Assembly: GCF_016482685.1 (NCBI RefSeq)
Contig: NZ_JACYHF010000017.1
Location: 62,001 to 126,000, forward strand
DNA from: Streptomyces sp. DSM 110735
Lineage (GTDB): Bacteria; Actinomycetota; Actinomycetes; Streptomycetales; Streptomycetaceae
DNA length: 64,000 nucleotides
Direction: 5' to 3'
Shown here piece after piece: positions 16,250 to 25,161 of the stretch; positions within the stretch are counted from its first letter, which is position 1, and every line of letters starts with the position of its first letter. The notes beneath the pieces are model-generated. The model ran no database searches. It worked only from the letters and a program-made list of their open reading frames with translations, and was not told the origin of the DNA. The translations under genes and the position numbers were made by a program.

Positions 16250-17335
16250 TCACACGCCCGCGTAGGAGTGCTTGCCGGTCACGAAGATGTTGACGCCGTA
16301 GTAGTTGAACAGCCAGCAGGCGAAGGCGAGCATGGCCAGGTAGGCGGCCTTGCGGCCCTTCCACCCCGCGGTGGCGCGGGCGTGCAGGTAGCAGGCGTAG
16401 CCGATCCAGGTGATGAAGGACCAGGTCTCCTTGGGGTCCCAGTTCCAGTAGCGTCCCCAGGCGTCGCCCGCCCAGATCGCGCCCGCGATGATCGTGAACG
16501 TCCACAGCGGGAAGACCGCCGCGTTGACCCGGTAGGCGAACTTGTCCAGCGAGGCGGAGGCGGGCAGCCGCTCCAGGACCGAGGTGGCGAAGGCGCCGGG
16601 CTTGCCGCCGGTCTGGAGCTTGTTCTCGTAGGAGTCCTTGAACAGGTACAGGATCGTGGCGACCGCGCCGACGTAGAACACCGCGCCGCAGAAGATCGCG
16701 GTGGAGACGTGGATGTACAGCCAGTACGAGTGCAGGGCGGGGACGAGCTGGTCGCTGGCGGTGTAGAGCACGGTGACGGCGAGACCGAGGTCGAGCAGGA
16801 CCGTGGTGATCAGGAACAGACCGAGCCAGCGCACGTTCTTCTTCAGCGCGAGCAGCCCGAGGTACACGGCGACGGCGACCGTGGAGAAGGTGATGTTGAA
16901 CTCGTACATGTTGCCCCAGGGGGCACGCTGCACGGACGCCGCGCGGGCGACCACACCGGCCAGCTCCACGAGGAACGCCAGCACGGTCAGGGAGATGGCG
17001 ATCCGGCCGTACAGGTCGCCCTGGACGTCGCCGCCGTGGGCGCCGGGACCGTCCGGCACGTCCCGGGCGCCGGCCGCCTGGCGGACGACGACCTGGGGTC
17101 GCTCCAGGACGGCGGTGCCGCCCGCCTGCTTGACGGTGACGGCGGGTCCCTCCGCCTTCGCCGCCTTCCCCTCGGCGGTGAGCGCGGCGGCGGTACGGCC
17201 GACCTTGCTGCGGCTGCCGAAGAGCCATTCGGCGATGTACGCGAAGAAGGCCAGGGTGTAGACGGCCATCGACGAGTAGATCAGCGTGTTGCTGACACTC
17301 GCGAGGTGTTCGTTGGTGGCGGCGGCGAGAATCAC
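16250..17335 (-). CDS. ccsB: cytochrome c biogenesis protein CcsB/ResC
   Basis: 361-residue polytopic membrane protein of the System II heme-delivery and ligation machinery. The heme-handling WWD signature is WGRYWNWDPKETW near residue 280, flanked by the conserved periplasmic-facing His in the membrane helices. A non-conserved hydrophilic insert of about 60 residues (KVGRTAAALTAEGKAAKAEG onward) separates the first helix from the rest. With ResB it forms the synthetase that carries heme across the membrane and attaches it to apocytochrome c. Its ATG overlaps the resB stop by four bases, so it is the last gene of the coupled ccdA-resB-ccsB set. Confidence 0.96.
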   Translation of the reverse strand: MILAAATNEHLASVSNTLIYSSMAVYTLAFFAYIAEWLFGSRSKVGRTAAALTAEGKAAKAEGPAVTVKQAGGTAVLERPQVVVRQAAGARDVPDGPGAHGGDVQGDLYGRIAISLTVLAFLVELAGVVARAASVQRAPWGNMYEFNITFSTVAVAVYLGLLALKKNVRWLGLFLITTVLLDLGLAVTVLYTASDQLVPALHSYWLYIHVSTAIFCGAVFYVGAVATILYLFKDSYENKLQTGGKPGAFATSVLERLPASASLDKFAYRVNAAVFPLWTFTIIAGAIWAGDAWGRYWNWDPKETWSFITWIGYACYLHARATAGWKGRKAAYLAMLAFACWLFNYYGVNIFVTGKHSYAGV

Positions 17336-19050
17336 TGCTGCTCAGCCCCTTCGGCAGAGACGACGCGGGATGCGTCGGTGTCGTCGTTGGTGTCGTCGTC
17401 GGCGGGGGCGGTGCTTTCGGGGGCGCCCGGCGCGGTGTCGTAGAGCGTTCCGGCGAGGTCGGAGAGTTCCTCGGGGACCTTCGCGGACTCGCTGCGGCCG
17501 AGGCCCGCCATCTCCACGACGGTCACGCCGTCGGGACCCGTGACCGCCCGGACCCACACGCGGCGGCGCTGGATGAACAGGGACGCGGCGAGACCGAGGA
17601 TCGCGGCGAGCGCGCCCGCGAGAGCCCAGCCGCCGCCGGGCTCCTGGACGATCTCGAAGCCCGCCCATTCCTTGACGTTCTTCTCGAAGGTCACGGACCC
17701 CGCGCCGTTCGGCAGCTTCATGGTCTGGCCGGGCTTGAGGTTGTCCCTGAGCTGGGCGCCCTTGGCGTCCTTGTAGCCCTTCAGGTGCCGCTGGTCGAGC
17801 TGGTAGACGCTCTGCGAGAGCCCCGCGTCCACGCCGAGGTCGCCGTGGTACGGCTCCAGGTTGAGCACCGGGTTGAGCAGCGCCGGGAACTGGGAGAGGA
17901 CGTTGGCGCCGCCGCCGTAGGTCGGCAGGAAGAAGGCGCGGATGCCGAGCTGCTCCTTGGTGCCGTTGGCGTCGCGGTAGCCGTCCATGACCTTGATGAC
18001 GCCCTGCGAGGTGACGTTGCCGTCGAGCGGGAGCAGGGGGACGGCGTCGTGGTAGACGACCTTGCCCTTGCCGTCGCGGACGGTGATCACGGGGGCGTAG
18101 CCGTGGCTGACGAGGTAGACCTTGGAGTCGCCGATCCTCAGCGGCTCGTTGACCTTGACGGTGGTGGTGCGCTGCTTGCCGTACGCGCCCTCGCTGTAGG
18201 CGATCTTCGCCTGGTAGGTGCGCGGGGTGCCCCGGTTGGGTCCGCTCATCTCGTAGGTGCCGGTGAAGTCCTTCAGGTCGAAGCTGAAGGGCACCAGGTC
18301 GTCGCCCTGGAACAGGCTGCCCGACTTGAAGTCGTCGTACATCGGCAGCGCGTTGGAGAAGCCGTCGCCCTCGACCATCAGCTTGGTGCCGTCGGACTTG
18401 AACATCTGGCCCGAGGCGAAGGCGACGAGCAGCACGATGAGGGCGACGTGGAAGACCAGGTTGCCCAGCTCGCGCACGTACCCCTTCTCGGCGGCGACCG
18501 CGTCGCCCACCCGGTGGGCACGGAAGCGGCGCTTCTTGAGCAGCGCGAGCGCGGTCTCGCGGACCTGCTCGGGGTCGGCGGTGGTGCGCCAGGTGGTGTA
18601 CGCCGGGAGCCGGTCCAGGCGCCTGGGCGCGCCCGGCGGGCGACCGCGGAGCTGGCCGACGAACTGCCAGGTGCGCGGGACGATGCAGCCGATGAGGGAG
18701 ACGAACAGCAGGATGTAGATCGCGGAGAACCACACCGAGCTGTAGACGTGGAAGAGCCCGAGCTTGTCGTAGACGGGCGCGAGCGTGGTGTGCGCCTTGC
18801 GGAAGTCGTCGACCTTGTTGGCGTCGGCGCCGGTCTGCGGGATCAGCGAGCCGGGGATCGCGCCGAGCGAGAGCAGCAGGAGCAGCAGCAGCGCGACCCG
18901 CATGGAGGTGAGCTGCCGCCAGAACCAGCGGGCCCAGCCGATCACGCCCAGCGAGGGCGGGGTCGACAGGTCCTCCTGGGGCGCGGTGGACATCTGGGAG
19001 CCGGCCGCGCCCAGGCCCTCCGGGGAGGTGTCGGTAGTGGTCTTGCTCAT
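17332..19050 (-). CDS. resB: cytochrome c biogenesis protein ResB (Ccs1)
   Basis: 572-residue partner of CcsB. It has four predicted membrane helices (near residues 50, 105, 195 and 500) and a large extracytoplasmic domain between the third and fourth. ATG 19050 is chosen because it overlaps the ccdA stop (TGATG) and starts MSKTTTDTSPEG; the frame is open further upstream but inside ccdA. The role is stabilising heme and apocytochrome at the outer face during thioether formation. The C-terminal 80 residues after the last helix are polar and acidic. Confidence 0.96.
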   Translation of the reverse strand: MSKTTTDTSPEGLGAAGSQMSTAPQEDLSTPPSLGVIGWARWFWRQLTSMRVALLLLLLLSLGAIPGSLIPQTGADANKVDDFRKAHTTLAPVYDKLGLFHVYSSVWFSAIYILLFVSLIGCIVPRTWQFVGQLRGRPPGAPRRLDRLPAYTTWRTTADPEQVRETALALLKKRRFRAHRVGDAVAAEKGYVRELGNLVFHVALIVLLVAFASGQMFKSDGTKLMVEGDGFSNALPMYDDFKSGSLFQGDDLVPFSFDLKDFTGTYEMSGPNRGTPRTYQAKIAYSEGAYGKQRTTTVKVNEPLRIGDSKVYLVSHGYAPVITVRDGKGKVVYHDAVPLLPLDGNVTSQGVIKVMDGYRDANGTKEQLGIRAFFLPTYGGGANVLSQFPALLNPVLNLEPYHGDLGVDAGLSQSVYQLDQRHLKGYKDAKGAQLRDNLKPGQTMKLPNGAGSVTFEKNVKEWAGFEIVQEPGGGWALAGALAAILGLAASLFIQRRRVWVRAVTGPDGVTVVEMAGLGRSESAKVPEELSDLAGTLYDTAPGAPESTAPADDDTNDDTDASRVVSAEGAEQQ

Positions 19051-19820
19051 CAGATCCCCACAGAGAAGCCGTCGGACCAGGTCTGCATCTCCCGCACCAG
19101 GTGGTCCCACGCCCCGGTCAGCAGCAGCACACCGGTCACGATCATCATCGTGCCGCCGATGCGCATCACCCAGACATAGTGGCGTTTGACCCAGCCGAAC
19201 GCGCCGAGCGCCTTGCGGAAGGCGACGGCGGTGAGCACGAAGGGCACGCCGAGCCCCAGGCAGTACGCGACGGTCAGTATCGCGCCCCGGCCCGCGCTCG
19301 CCTGCTGGGAGGAGAGGGCGACGACGGAGGCGAGGGTCGGACCGATGCAGGGCGTCCAGCCGATCCCGAAGAGGGCGCCGAGCAGGGGCGCGCCGAGGAG
19401 TCCGGTGGCCGGGCGCCGGTGGAAGCGGAACTCGCGCTGGGTCAGCCAGGGCATCAGACCCATGAAGAAGACGCCGAGCACGATCATGAGCACGCCGAGG
19501 ACCCGGGTCAGGACGTCCTTGTAGCTCTGGAGGGTCTGGCCGAAGAACCCGAAGAGGGCGCCGCCGGAGACGAACACGACGGTGAAGCCGAGTACGAAGA
19601 GGGCGGCGCCGGTCGCCATCCGCCCGCGCCGGGCGTCGGCCAGGTCGGTGCCGGTGACGCCGGTCACGTAGGAGAGGTAGCCCGGCACCAGCGGCAGCAC
19701 GCAGGGCGAGAAGAAGGAGACGAGCCCGCCGAGCACCGCGACGGGCAGGGCGAGCAGCAGGGCGCCGTTGAGCACGGTCTGGTTCTGCCCGCCGGCGGCG
19801 AGCGTGAGGAGCGGACTCAC
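19050..19820 (-). CDS. ccdA: thiol-disulfide electron shuttle CcdA
   Basis: 256-residue membrane protein with six predicted helices. The redox Cys pair is in SFFSPCVLPLVPGYLSY (first helix) and GIGWTPCIGPTLA (fourth helix). CcdA passes electrons from cytoplasmic thioredoxin to the outer ResA/CcsX thioredoxin, which keeps the CxxCH motif of apocytochrome c reduced. The GTG start at 19820 is one base after the stop of the upstream thioredoxin gene, and the resB start overlaps its stop, so the three are translationally coupled. Confidence 0.96.
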   Translation of the reverse strand: MSPLLTLAAGGQNQTVLNGALLLALPVAVLGGLVSFFSPCVLPLVPGYLSYVTGVTGTDLADARRGRMATGAALFVLGFTVVFVSGGALFGFFGQTLQSYKDVLTRVLGVLMIVLGVFFMGLMPWLTQREFRFHRRPATGLLGAPLLGALFGIGWTPCIGPTLASVVALSSQQASAGRGAILTVAYCLGLGVPFVLTAVAFRKALGAFGWVKRHYVWVMRIGGTMMIVTGVLLLTGAWDHLVREMQTWSDGFSVGI

Positions 19821-19821
19821 G

Positions 19822-20412
19822 TCACTTCTCCGCCGCGACCGGCTTGAGCATCTCCCGCAGCGCGAGGTCGTCGAGCTGCTCCAGGGCGCGCGCGGCGATC
19901 TTCCCGTGCCTGTCGATGATCAGGGTGGAGGGAATGAGCTGCGGGTTGAGCGTGCCCTTCTTGAAGCGGAGCAGGAGCTTGCCCGTGGGGTCGTACAGGC
20001 TGGGGTACGTGATCCCGTTGGCCTTCTCGAAGTTGCGGGGCTGGGTGGTGTTGGAGTCGCGGGTGTTGATCCCGACGAACTGCACGCCCTTGTCCGCGTA
20101 CTCCTTGGAGACCTTGGAGAAGTACTTCGCCTCCGCGCGGCAGGGACCGCACCAGGAGCCCCAGACGTTGATGACGACGACCTTGCCCTGGTAGTCGGCG
20201 ACGTCGAGGCTCTTGCCGTCGATGGTCTTCCCGGACAGGTCCGGCGCCTTGACGCGGTGGGCGGGGGCGACGGTGTCGACGCCGTTGTCGCCGGTGACGA
20301 AGTTGGTGTCGCCGCCCCCGCCGGAGATTCCGCCGTTGCCGCACGCGGACAGGACCAGGGCCGCGAGGGCGGTCACGGCACCGAGCAGAGCGGCGCGGCT
20401 ACGGGTACTCAT
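19822..20412 (-). CDS. TlpA/ResA-like thioredoxin lipoprotein (CcsX)
   Basis: 196-residue lipoprotein with signal peptide MSTRSRAALLGAVTALAALVLSAC ending in the lipobox LSAC, then a thioredoxin fold with the active site WCGPC near residue 87 (VVVINVWGSWCGPCRAEAK). It is the outer-face reductant for apocytochrome c in System II. The ATG at 20412 has no clear Shine-Dalgarno; it is picked because it starts the signal peptide (the frame is open to 20481). It is immediately followed by ccdA. Upstream, about 100 bp separate it from the deacetylase gene. Confidence 0.93.
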   Translation of the reverse strand: MSTRSRAALLGAVTALAALVLSACGNGGISGGGGDTNFVTGDNGVDTVAPAHRVKAPDLSGKTIDGKSLDVADYQGKVVVINVWGSWCGPCRAEAKYFSKVSKEYADKGVQFVGINTRDSNTTQPRNFEKANGITYPSLYDPTGKLLLRFKKGTLNPQLIPSTLIIDRHGKIAARALEQLDDLALREMLKPVAAEK

Positions 20413-20514
20413 GTGAAAAGTTTCGCATGGCTGTTCCGGGGCTTTCGCGCGCCCCCCTGCTGGCGGAAAACCCCATTTCAACCGGTATTTACACCGGGCA
20501 AAACGGACACGCCG

Positions 20515-21837
20515 TCACGCCGCGCCATTGCCGGTGCCGCTGCCGCCCTTGGCGCTTCCGCCCTTGCCGCTGCCGCCATCGGCGAGGAATCCCTTCCAGC
20601 CCCCGGCGGGCTTCTGCCCCACGTCCAGCGTGCGCAGCCCGGCGAGGACCTCGGGCTTCTGCACGTCCAGCCAGTCGGTGAACTGGCGGAAGGAGACCAG
20701 GCGCACGTCGGCACCCTTCTCCTTCTCGCGCGCGATGTGCTTGAACGCCTCCTCGACGGCGTCCATGTAGAGACCGCCGTTCCACTGCTCGAAGTGGTTG
20801 CCGATGAAGAAGGGCGCGCGGTTGGTCTCGTAGGCGCGCTGGAAGCCGGATATGTACGCCTGCGCGGACTGCTTGCGCCAGCCCGGGTAGTTGTAGGCGG
20901 GGGCGTTGGTCGAGTTCACGGACTGGTTGGCGAGCATGTTGTAGTCCATGGACAGGACCTCGAAGGAGTGTCCGGGGAAAGGTATCTGCTGAAGGGGCAG
21001 GTCCCAGATCCCGAGCCGCTTGGACGGCCAGACCTGGCGTCCGCCGGGCGAGGAGGCGTCGTAGCGCCAGCCCAGCTCGCGGGCGGTGGGCAGCAGGTGG
21101 TCCTGGCCGAGCAGACAGGGCGTACGACCGCCGGTCAGCTCCTTGTCGTAGTCGAAGGGCAGCGAGGGCAGGTCGGTCCAGCCCGTGTTGGTGCGCCACT
21201 CCTTGACGAACTTCTTGGCCTGGTCGATCTCGCTGCGCCACTGGGCGGGCGTCCAGTTGCCGACGGTGCCGTAGCCGCCGCAGAAATGCCCGTTGAAGTG
21301 GGTGCCGATCTCGTGGCCCTCCAGCCAGGCGCGGCGGACGTTGGCCAGCGTCGCCTTGACGTGCGCGTCGGTGAGGTAGCCGATGTCGGAGGCGCCGCGC
21401 GGGTTGTTCGGCGGGTTGTAGAGCCGCTTCTTCGACTCCGGGAGCAGATAGAGCCCCGAGAGGAAGAAGGTCATGCTCGCGCCGTGCTCCTTGGCCAGGT
21501 CCAAAAAGCGCGGGAAGAGACCGTTGCCGACCTCTCCGGCGCCGTCCCAGGAGAAGACCACGAACTGGGGCGGGGTCTGACCCGGCTCCAGCGGCTCGGG
21601 GCGGGCGGGCTGGTGGGGCTGCGCGCCGGTGAAGGAGGTGGAGCCGTCGCCGATGGGACGCGCCTTGGGGCGCGCGGGGTGGTTCTTGCCGTCTCCCGCG
21701 TGCTTCCCGGAACCGGCGCCGTGGCCACCGGCGTCCGGGGAGTGGGCGGACTTCACGGTCCCGCAGCCCGCGAGTCCCGCGGCAGCCGCCGCGCCCGCGC
21801 CGAGCCCGAGTATTCCCCTCCGGGAGATGGTGTGCAT
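20515..21837 (-). CDS. polysaccharide deacetylase-like lipoprotein, Tat signal
   Basis: 440 residues. The N terminus MHTISRRGILGLGAGAAAAAGLAGC has a twin-arginine motif and a lipobox (LAGC), so it is probably an anchored extracytoplasmic protein. A His/Gly/Lys/Pro-rich linker leads to a NodB-homology barrel: FSWDGAGEVG near residue 95 (motif 1 Asp), HEIGTHFNGHF near 177 (motif 2 HxxxH), and a C-terminal Gly/Ser/Lys tail. Typical activity is removal of N- or O-acetyl groups from cell-wall polymers; the substrate is not known. It is on the same strand as the cytochrome c genes but probably transcribed separately. Confidence 0.86.
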   Translation of the reverse strand: MHTISRRGILGLGAGAAAAAGLAGCGTVKSAHSPDAGGHGAGSGKHAGDGKNHPARPKARPIGDGSTSFTGAQPHQPARPEPLEPGQTPPQFVVFSWDGAGEVGNGLFPRFLDLAKEHGASMTFFLSGLYLLPESKKRLYNPPNNPRGASDIGYLTDAHVKATLANVRRAWLEGHEIGTHFNGHFCGGYGTVGNWTPAQWRSEIDQAKKFVKEWRTNTGWTDLPSLPFDYDKELTGGRTPCLLGQDHLLPTARELGWRYDASSPGGRQVWPSKRLGIWDLPLQQIPFPGHSFEVLSMDYNMLANQSVNSTNAPAYNYPGWRKQSAQAYISGFQRAYETNRAPFFIGNHFEQWNGGLYMDAVEEAFKHIAREKEKGADVRLVSFRQFTDWLDVQKPEVLAGLRTLDVGQKPAGGWKGFLADGGSGKGGSAKGGSGTGNGAA

Positions 21838-21993
21838 GGGTTCCCCGATCCGTCACGCCCGCTGGTGTCACTCGGTCAGAGGGCGTGACGAAGGGGGAGG
21901 TTCCGCGATCCACTGCCTATTTCGCAGCGGACACGACAAGATTGCTCGAACCGCGCCGTATGGGTGGATTCACCCCATGGTCTCCCGGCGGGT

Positions 21994-22692
21994 TCAGGCC
22001 CCGAACGCCTTGCCCTGTCCGGCGCCCTTGGCGGGCTTGGCACCCGCGTGGAGGTGGGCCGGGACCAGGTCGATGGCGGGCTCGCTGTAGCCGACGGAGA
22101 CGATCTTGTCACCCCGGAAGGTGAAGCTCGTCAGCGAGGCGAGGGTGCACTGCCGCTTGCGCGGGTCGTGCCAGAGGCGGCGCCGCTCGACGTAGGAGCG
22201 CACGATCCAGATCGGGAGCTGGTGGCTGACCAGCACCGCCTCGTGCCCCCGGGCGCGGTCCTTGGCCGCGTTCAGCGCGCCCATCATGCGGACGACCTGG
22301 TCGACGTACGGCTCGCCCCAGGACGGCTTGAACGGGTTGACCAGGTGCTTCCAGTTCTCCGGCTTGCGCAGCGCGCCGTCGCCGACACCGAAGGTCTTGC
22401 CCTGGAAGACGTTCTCCGCCTCGATCAGCCGCTCGTCGGTGGCGAGGTCGAGACCGTGCGCCTTGGCGATCGGGGTGGCGGTCTCCTGCGCGCGCTCCAG
22501 CGGGGAGGCGACGACGTAGGTGATGTCGCGCGGGGCGAGGTGCTCGGCGACCCGCTCCGCCATCCGGCGCCCCAGCTCGGAGAGGTGGTAGTCGGGCAGG
22601 CGGCCGTAGAGGACACCGGCGGGGTTGTCGACCTCGCCGTGCCGCATGACGTGGACGACGGTGAGGTCCTGGTCGCTGGTGCTGGTGCTCAC
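21994..22692 (-). CDS. histidine phosphatase (phosphoglycerate mutase-like)
   Basis: 232 residues. The catalytic RHG motif is in VVHVMRHGEVDNPAG near residue 17, and the second conserved His is in AVLVSHQLPIWIV near 155. GTG 22692 overlaps the stop of hemL by four bases (GTGA), so the two are coupled and the apparent longer frame upstream is only the hemL shadow. The family covers phosphoglycerate mutases and broad phosphatases. Co-location with hemL and the cytochrome c genes is common in Streptomyces, but the substrate is unknown. Confidence 0.9.
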   Translation of the reverse strand: MSTSTSDQDLTVVHVMRHGEVDNPAGVLYGRLPDYHLSELGRRMAERVAEHLAPRDITYVVASPLERAQETATPIAKAHGLDLATDERLIEAENVFQGKTFGVGDGALRKPENWKHLVNPFKPSWGEPYVDQVVRMMGALNAAKDRARGHEAVLVSHQLPIWIVRSYVERRRLWHDPRKRQCTLASLTSFTFRGDKIVSVGYSEPAIDLVPAHLHAGAKPAKGAGQGKAFGA

Positions 22693-24014
22693 GCGGTCGC
22701 CTCCGCGGCGGCTCGGGCCGCCGCCGGGAGGGCGTCGGCGATCTTCTGGATGGCCCGCTCGTCGTGGGCCGTGGACACGAACCAGGACTCGAAGGACGAC
22801 GGCGGGAGGTACACGCCGTCCGCCAGCAGCGAGTGGAAGAACGCGTTGAAGCGGAACGATTCCTGCCGCTTGGCGTCCTCGTAGGTGCGCACCTGCCGGT
22901 CGGTGAAGAACACCGAGAACATGTTGGACGCGGTCTGCAGCCGGTGCGCCACGCCCTCCTTGCTCAGCGCCTCGGTGACCAGCGCCTGGATCTGCGCGGA
23001 GACCGCGTCCACCTTGTCGTACGCCGCGTCGTCGAGCAGCCGGAGCTGGGCGAGACCGGCGGCGGTGGCGACCGGGTTCCCGGAGAGGGTGCCCGCCTGG
23101 TAGACCGGTCCCGCCGGGGCGAGGTGGGCCATCACGTCGGCGCGCCCGCCGAACGCGGCGGCGGGGAAGCCGCCGCCCATCACCTTGCCGAAGGTCATCA
23201 GGTCCGGGACGACGCCGTCGACGCCGAACCAGCCCGCGCGGGAGGTGCGGAAGCCGGTCATCACCTCGTCGGAGATGAACAGCGCGCCGTTCTTGGCGCA
23301 GGCGTCCTTCAGCCCCTGGTTGAAACCGGGGTCCGGCGGGACGACGCCCATGTTGCCCGGCGACGCCTCGGTGATCACACAGGCGATCTCGCCCGGGTGC
23401 CGGTGGAACGCCTCCTGCACGGCTTCCAGGTCGTTGTACGGCAGCACGATCGTGTCCCCTGCCTGCGCGCCCGTGACACCGGGGGTGTCGGGCAGCGCGA
23501 AGGTGGCGACACCGGAACCGGCGGAGGCGAGCAGGGAGTCGACGTGACCGTGGTAGCAGCCGGCGAACTTGATCACCTTGGCGCGGCGGGTGAAGCCGCG
23601 GGCCAGCCGGATCGCGCTCATGGTCGCCTCGGTGCCGCTGCTGACCAGGCGCACCTGGTCCACGGGCTCGATCCGGGCGACGATCTCCTCGGCGAGCGCG
23701 ACCTCGCCCTCGCCGGGCGTGCCGAAGGACGTACCGCGGGCGACCGCCTCCTGCACGGCGGCGATGACCTCGGGGTGCGAGTGCCCGAGGATCATCGGAC
23801 CCCAGGAGCACACCAGGTCCACGTACTCGCGCCCGTCGGCGTCCGTGAGGTACGGACCGCTGCCGGAGACCATGAACCGGGGCGTACCGCCGACGGCACG
23901 GAAGGCGCGCACCGGGGAGTTCACGCCACCCGGGGTGACGGCGGAGGCACGGTCGAAGAGCGCCTGGGATGCGGGCGCGTCGTAGGGATAGGGCGTTTCG
24001 CTCTGGGCGCTCAT
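22689..24014 (-). CDS. hemL: glutamate-1-semialdehyde 2,1-aminomutase
   Basis: 441-residue PLP-dependent class III aminotransferase that makes 5-aminolevulinate from glutamate-1-semialdehyde (C5 route). Diagnostic segments are TPGGVNSPVRAFRAVGG, VSSGTEATMSAIRLARG, SDEVMTGFR and the PLP lysine in MTFGKVMGGGFPAAAFGG (about K274). It supplies the heme pathway and is coupled to the downstream histidine phosphatase. ATG 24014 starts MSAQSETPYPYD. Confidence 0.97.
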   Translation of the reverse strand: MSAQSETPYPYDAPASQALFDRASAVTPGGVNSPVRAFRAVGGTPRFMVSGSGPYLTDADGREYVDLVCSWGPMILGHSHPEVIAAVQEAVARGTSFGTPGEGEVALAEEIVARIEPVDQVRLVSSGTEATMSAIRLARGFTRRAKVIKFAGCYHGHVDSLLASAGSGVATFALPDTPGVTGAQAGDTIVLPYNDLEAVQEAFHRHPGEIACVITEASPGNMGVVPPDPGFNQGLKDACAKNGALFISDEVMTGFRTSRAGWFGVDGVVPDLMTFGKVMGGGFPAAAFGGRADVMAHLAPAGPVYQAGTLSGNPVATAAGLAQLRLLDDAAYDKVDAVSAQIQALVTEALSKEGVAHRLQTASNMFSVFFTDRQVRTYEDAKRQESFRFNAFFHSLLADGVYLPPSSFESWFVSTAHDERAIQKIADALPAAARAAAEATA

Positions 24015-24690
24015 GGCGTGCGACTACTCCGGCTTCTCGGACTCCGGTTGCGGGGTGACTCCCTCAGGGTAGGCGGTGGGGCGGGAGGGAGAGGGGGAGC
24101 GGGGGCGCGCTGCGGGTTCGGGGCAGGGGTGAGCGTGCGGGTGCGACGGCGCGGGCTCGGGGTCGGACGGGGAGTCGGACGGGGGCGGGCAGGTGGTCGG
24201 ACGGGGAGTTCGAATCTTTCGACCGGGGTCCGCCGGACGTTCCTTCCGGAACCCCTGGCCGATCTTTCACGATCTGCGAGACTGACACCTGATACACACA
24301 CCTCATGCGGCACGTAGTGATCGGGGACCGGGGATTTTCCTGCGGACTGAAGATTCACCGCACGTTTCGGCGGGCGGCCGTGGGGGAGGTCACTGACACG
24401 ATGATCGGGTTGCGCGGCGGGGGCCACGCGTCCTAGAAAAGCACTCGGGTGGAGATATGCATCGCGGTGGCGGACTGGGCGAGGGGACTGATGACCTGGG
24501 TCCTCGGCGAGCCCGGCGGGGAAGGCACCGGCGCGAAGCGGAGGAAGCGACCGAAGCACGTCAGGCTGACGCACGTCAGACACAGGGTGTACCGAGTGAG
24601 CCCGAGCGGCACGACCGGCAGAACGACCGCCGGCCCGACGACCGGGCCGAGAGCCTCCGGTTGGGGAGCAGGAATGGTGGTCGGGTGGGG
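24015..24690. other. divergent intergenic region between hemL and the 24691 gene
   Basis: About 440 to 680 bp without a gene I can support. The first 180 bp are G-rich on the + strand. The next part is less G+C-rich and contains the palindrome TTCCGGAA (24244-24251). The last 230 bp keep an open frame in phase with the downstream gene (possible N-terminal extension from ATG 24457) and include the 9-bp direct repeat GCACGTCAG at 24556 and 24571. Both flanking promoters must lie here, but I could not place them with confidence. Confidence 0.5.
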
Positions 24691-25122
24691 GTGACGTACA
24701 AGTACTTCGGTGCGCCGGACGGTGCGACCGCTGCCCGCGTCCCCATCTCGATGCGTCCCGAGGAACTCGGCGGCGACGAGCTGGGCATGAACGGCATGTT
24801 CACCAAGATCAAGCCGGAGACGATGGCGGCGATGGTGCTGACGGGCATCGAGGGCGTCCCCCTGCACAAGGTGCCGCCACTCGAACTCGTCGTCCTGCAC
24901 CCGGACTACGCGGTGGTCAAACTCCCCATGACCGTGGTGGACCCCCTCCGCGACATAGGCGAGGAAGCGGTGGGCGCGGCGGCGTTCATCTGGTCGACGG
25001 TCCCGGACCGGGGCGGACCCCGGGACGCGTTCAATGTGTACCAACTGCTGCATGAGTGGCAGGACTTCAGCCATCGGTTGCATGAGGCGGGGCATCAGCC
25101 TTATTGCCTGGTGTGGCCCTGA
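24691..25122 (+). CDS. conserved hypothetical protein
   Basis: 143 residues from GTG 24691, beginning VTYKYFGAPDGATAARVPISMRPEEL and ending HQPYCLVWP. No catalytic motif, signal peptide or membrane helix is apparent; the mix of short strands and helices suggests one compact cytoplasmic domain. The frame is open back to ATG 24457 (221 residues), but that part is Arg/Glu/Asp/Gln-rich, has mixed third-codon-position use and no homologous look, so I prefer the short form. GGTGGGG lies directly in front of the GTG. I do not recognise a characterised family. Confidence 0.7.
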   Translation: MTYKYFGAPDGATAARVPISMRPEELGGDELGMNGMFTKIKPETMAAMVLTGIEGVPLHKVPPLELVVLHPDYAVVKLPMTVVDPLRDIGEEAVGAAAFIWSTVPDRGGPRDAFNVYQLLHEWQDFSHRLHEAGHQPYCLVWP

Positions 25123-25161
25123 CGGTCGATCCGTAGGGCGCCGTCACTCCGGCGGGCGCCG

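Noticed and set aside
24433..25095. A 220-codon - strand frame opposite the 24691 gene
   Set aside because: No family resemblance and poor codon pattern; the + strand frame gives a well-behaved compact protein.
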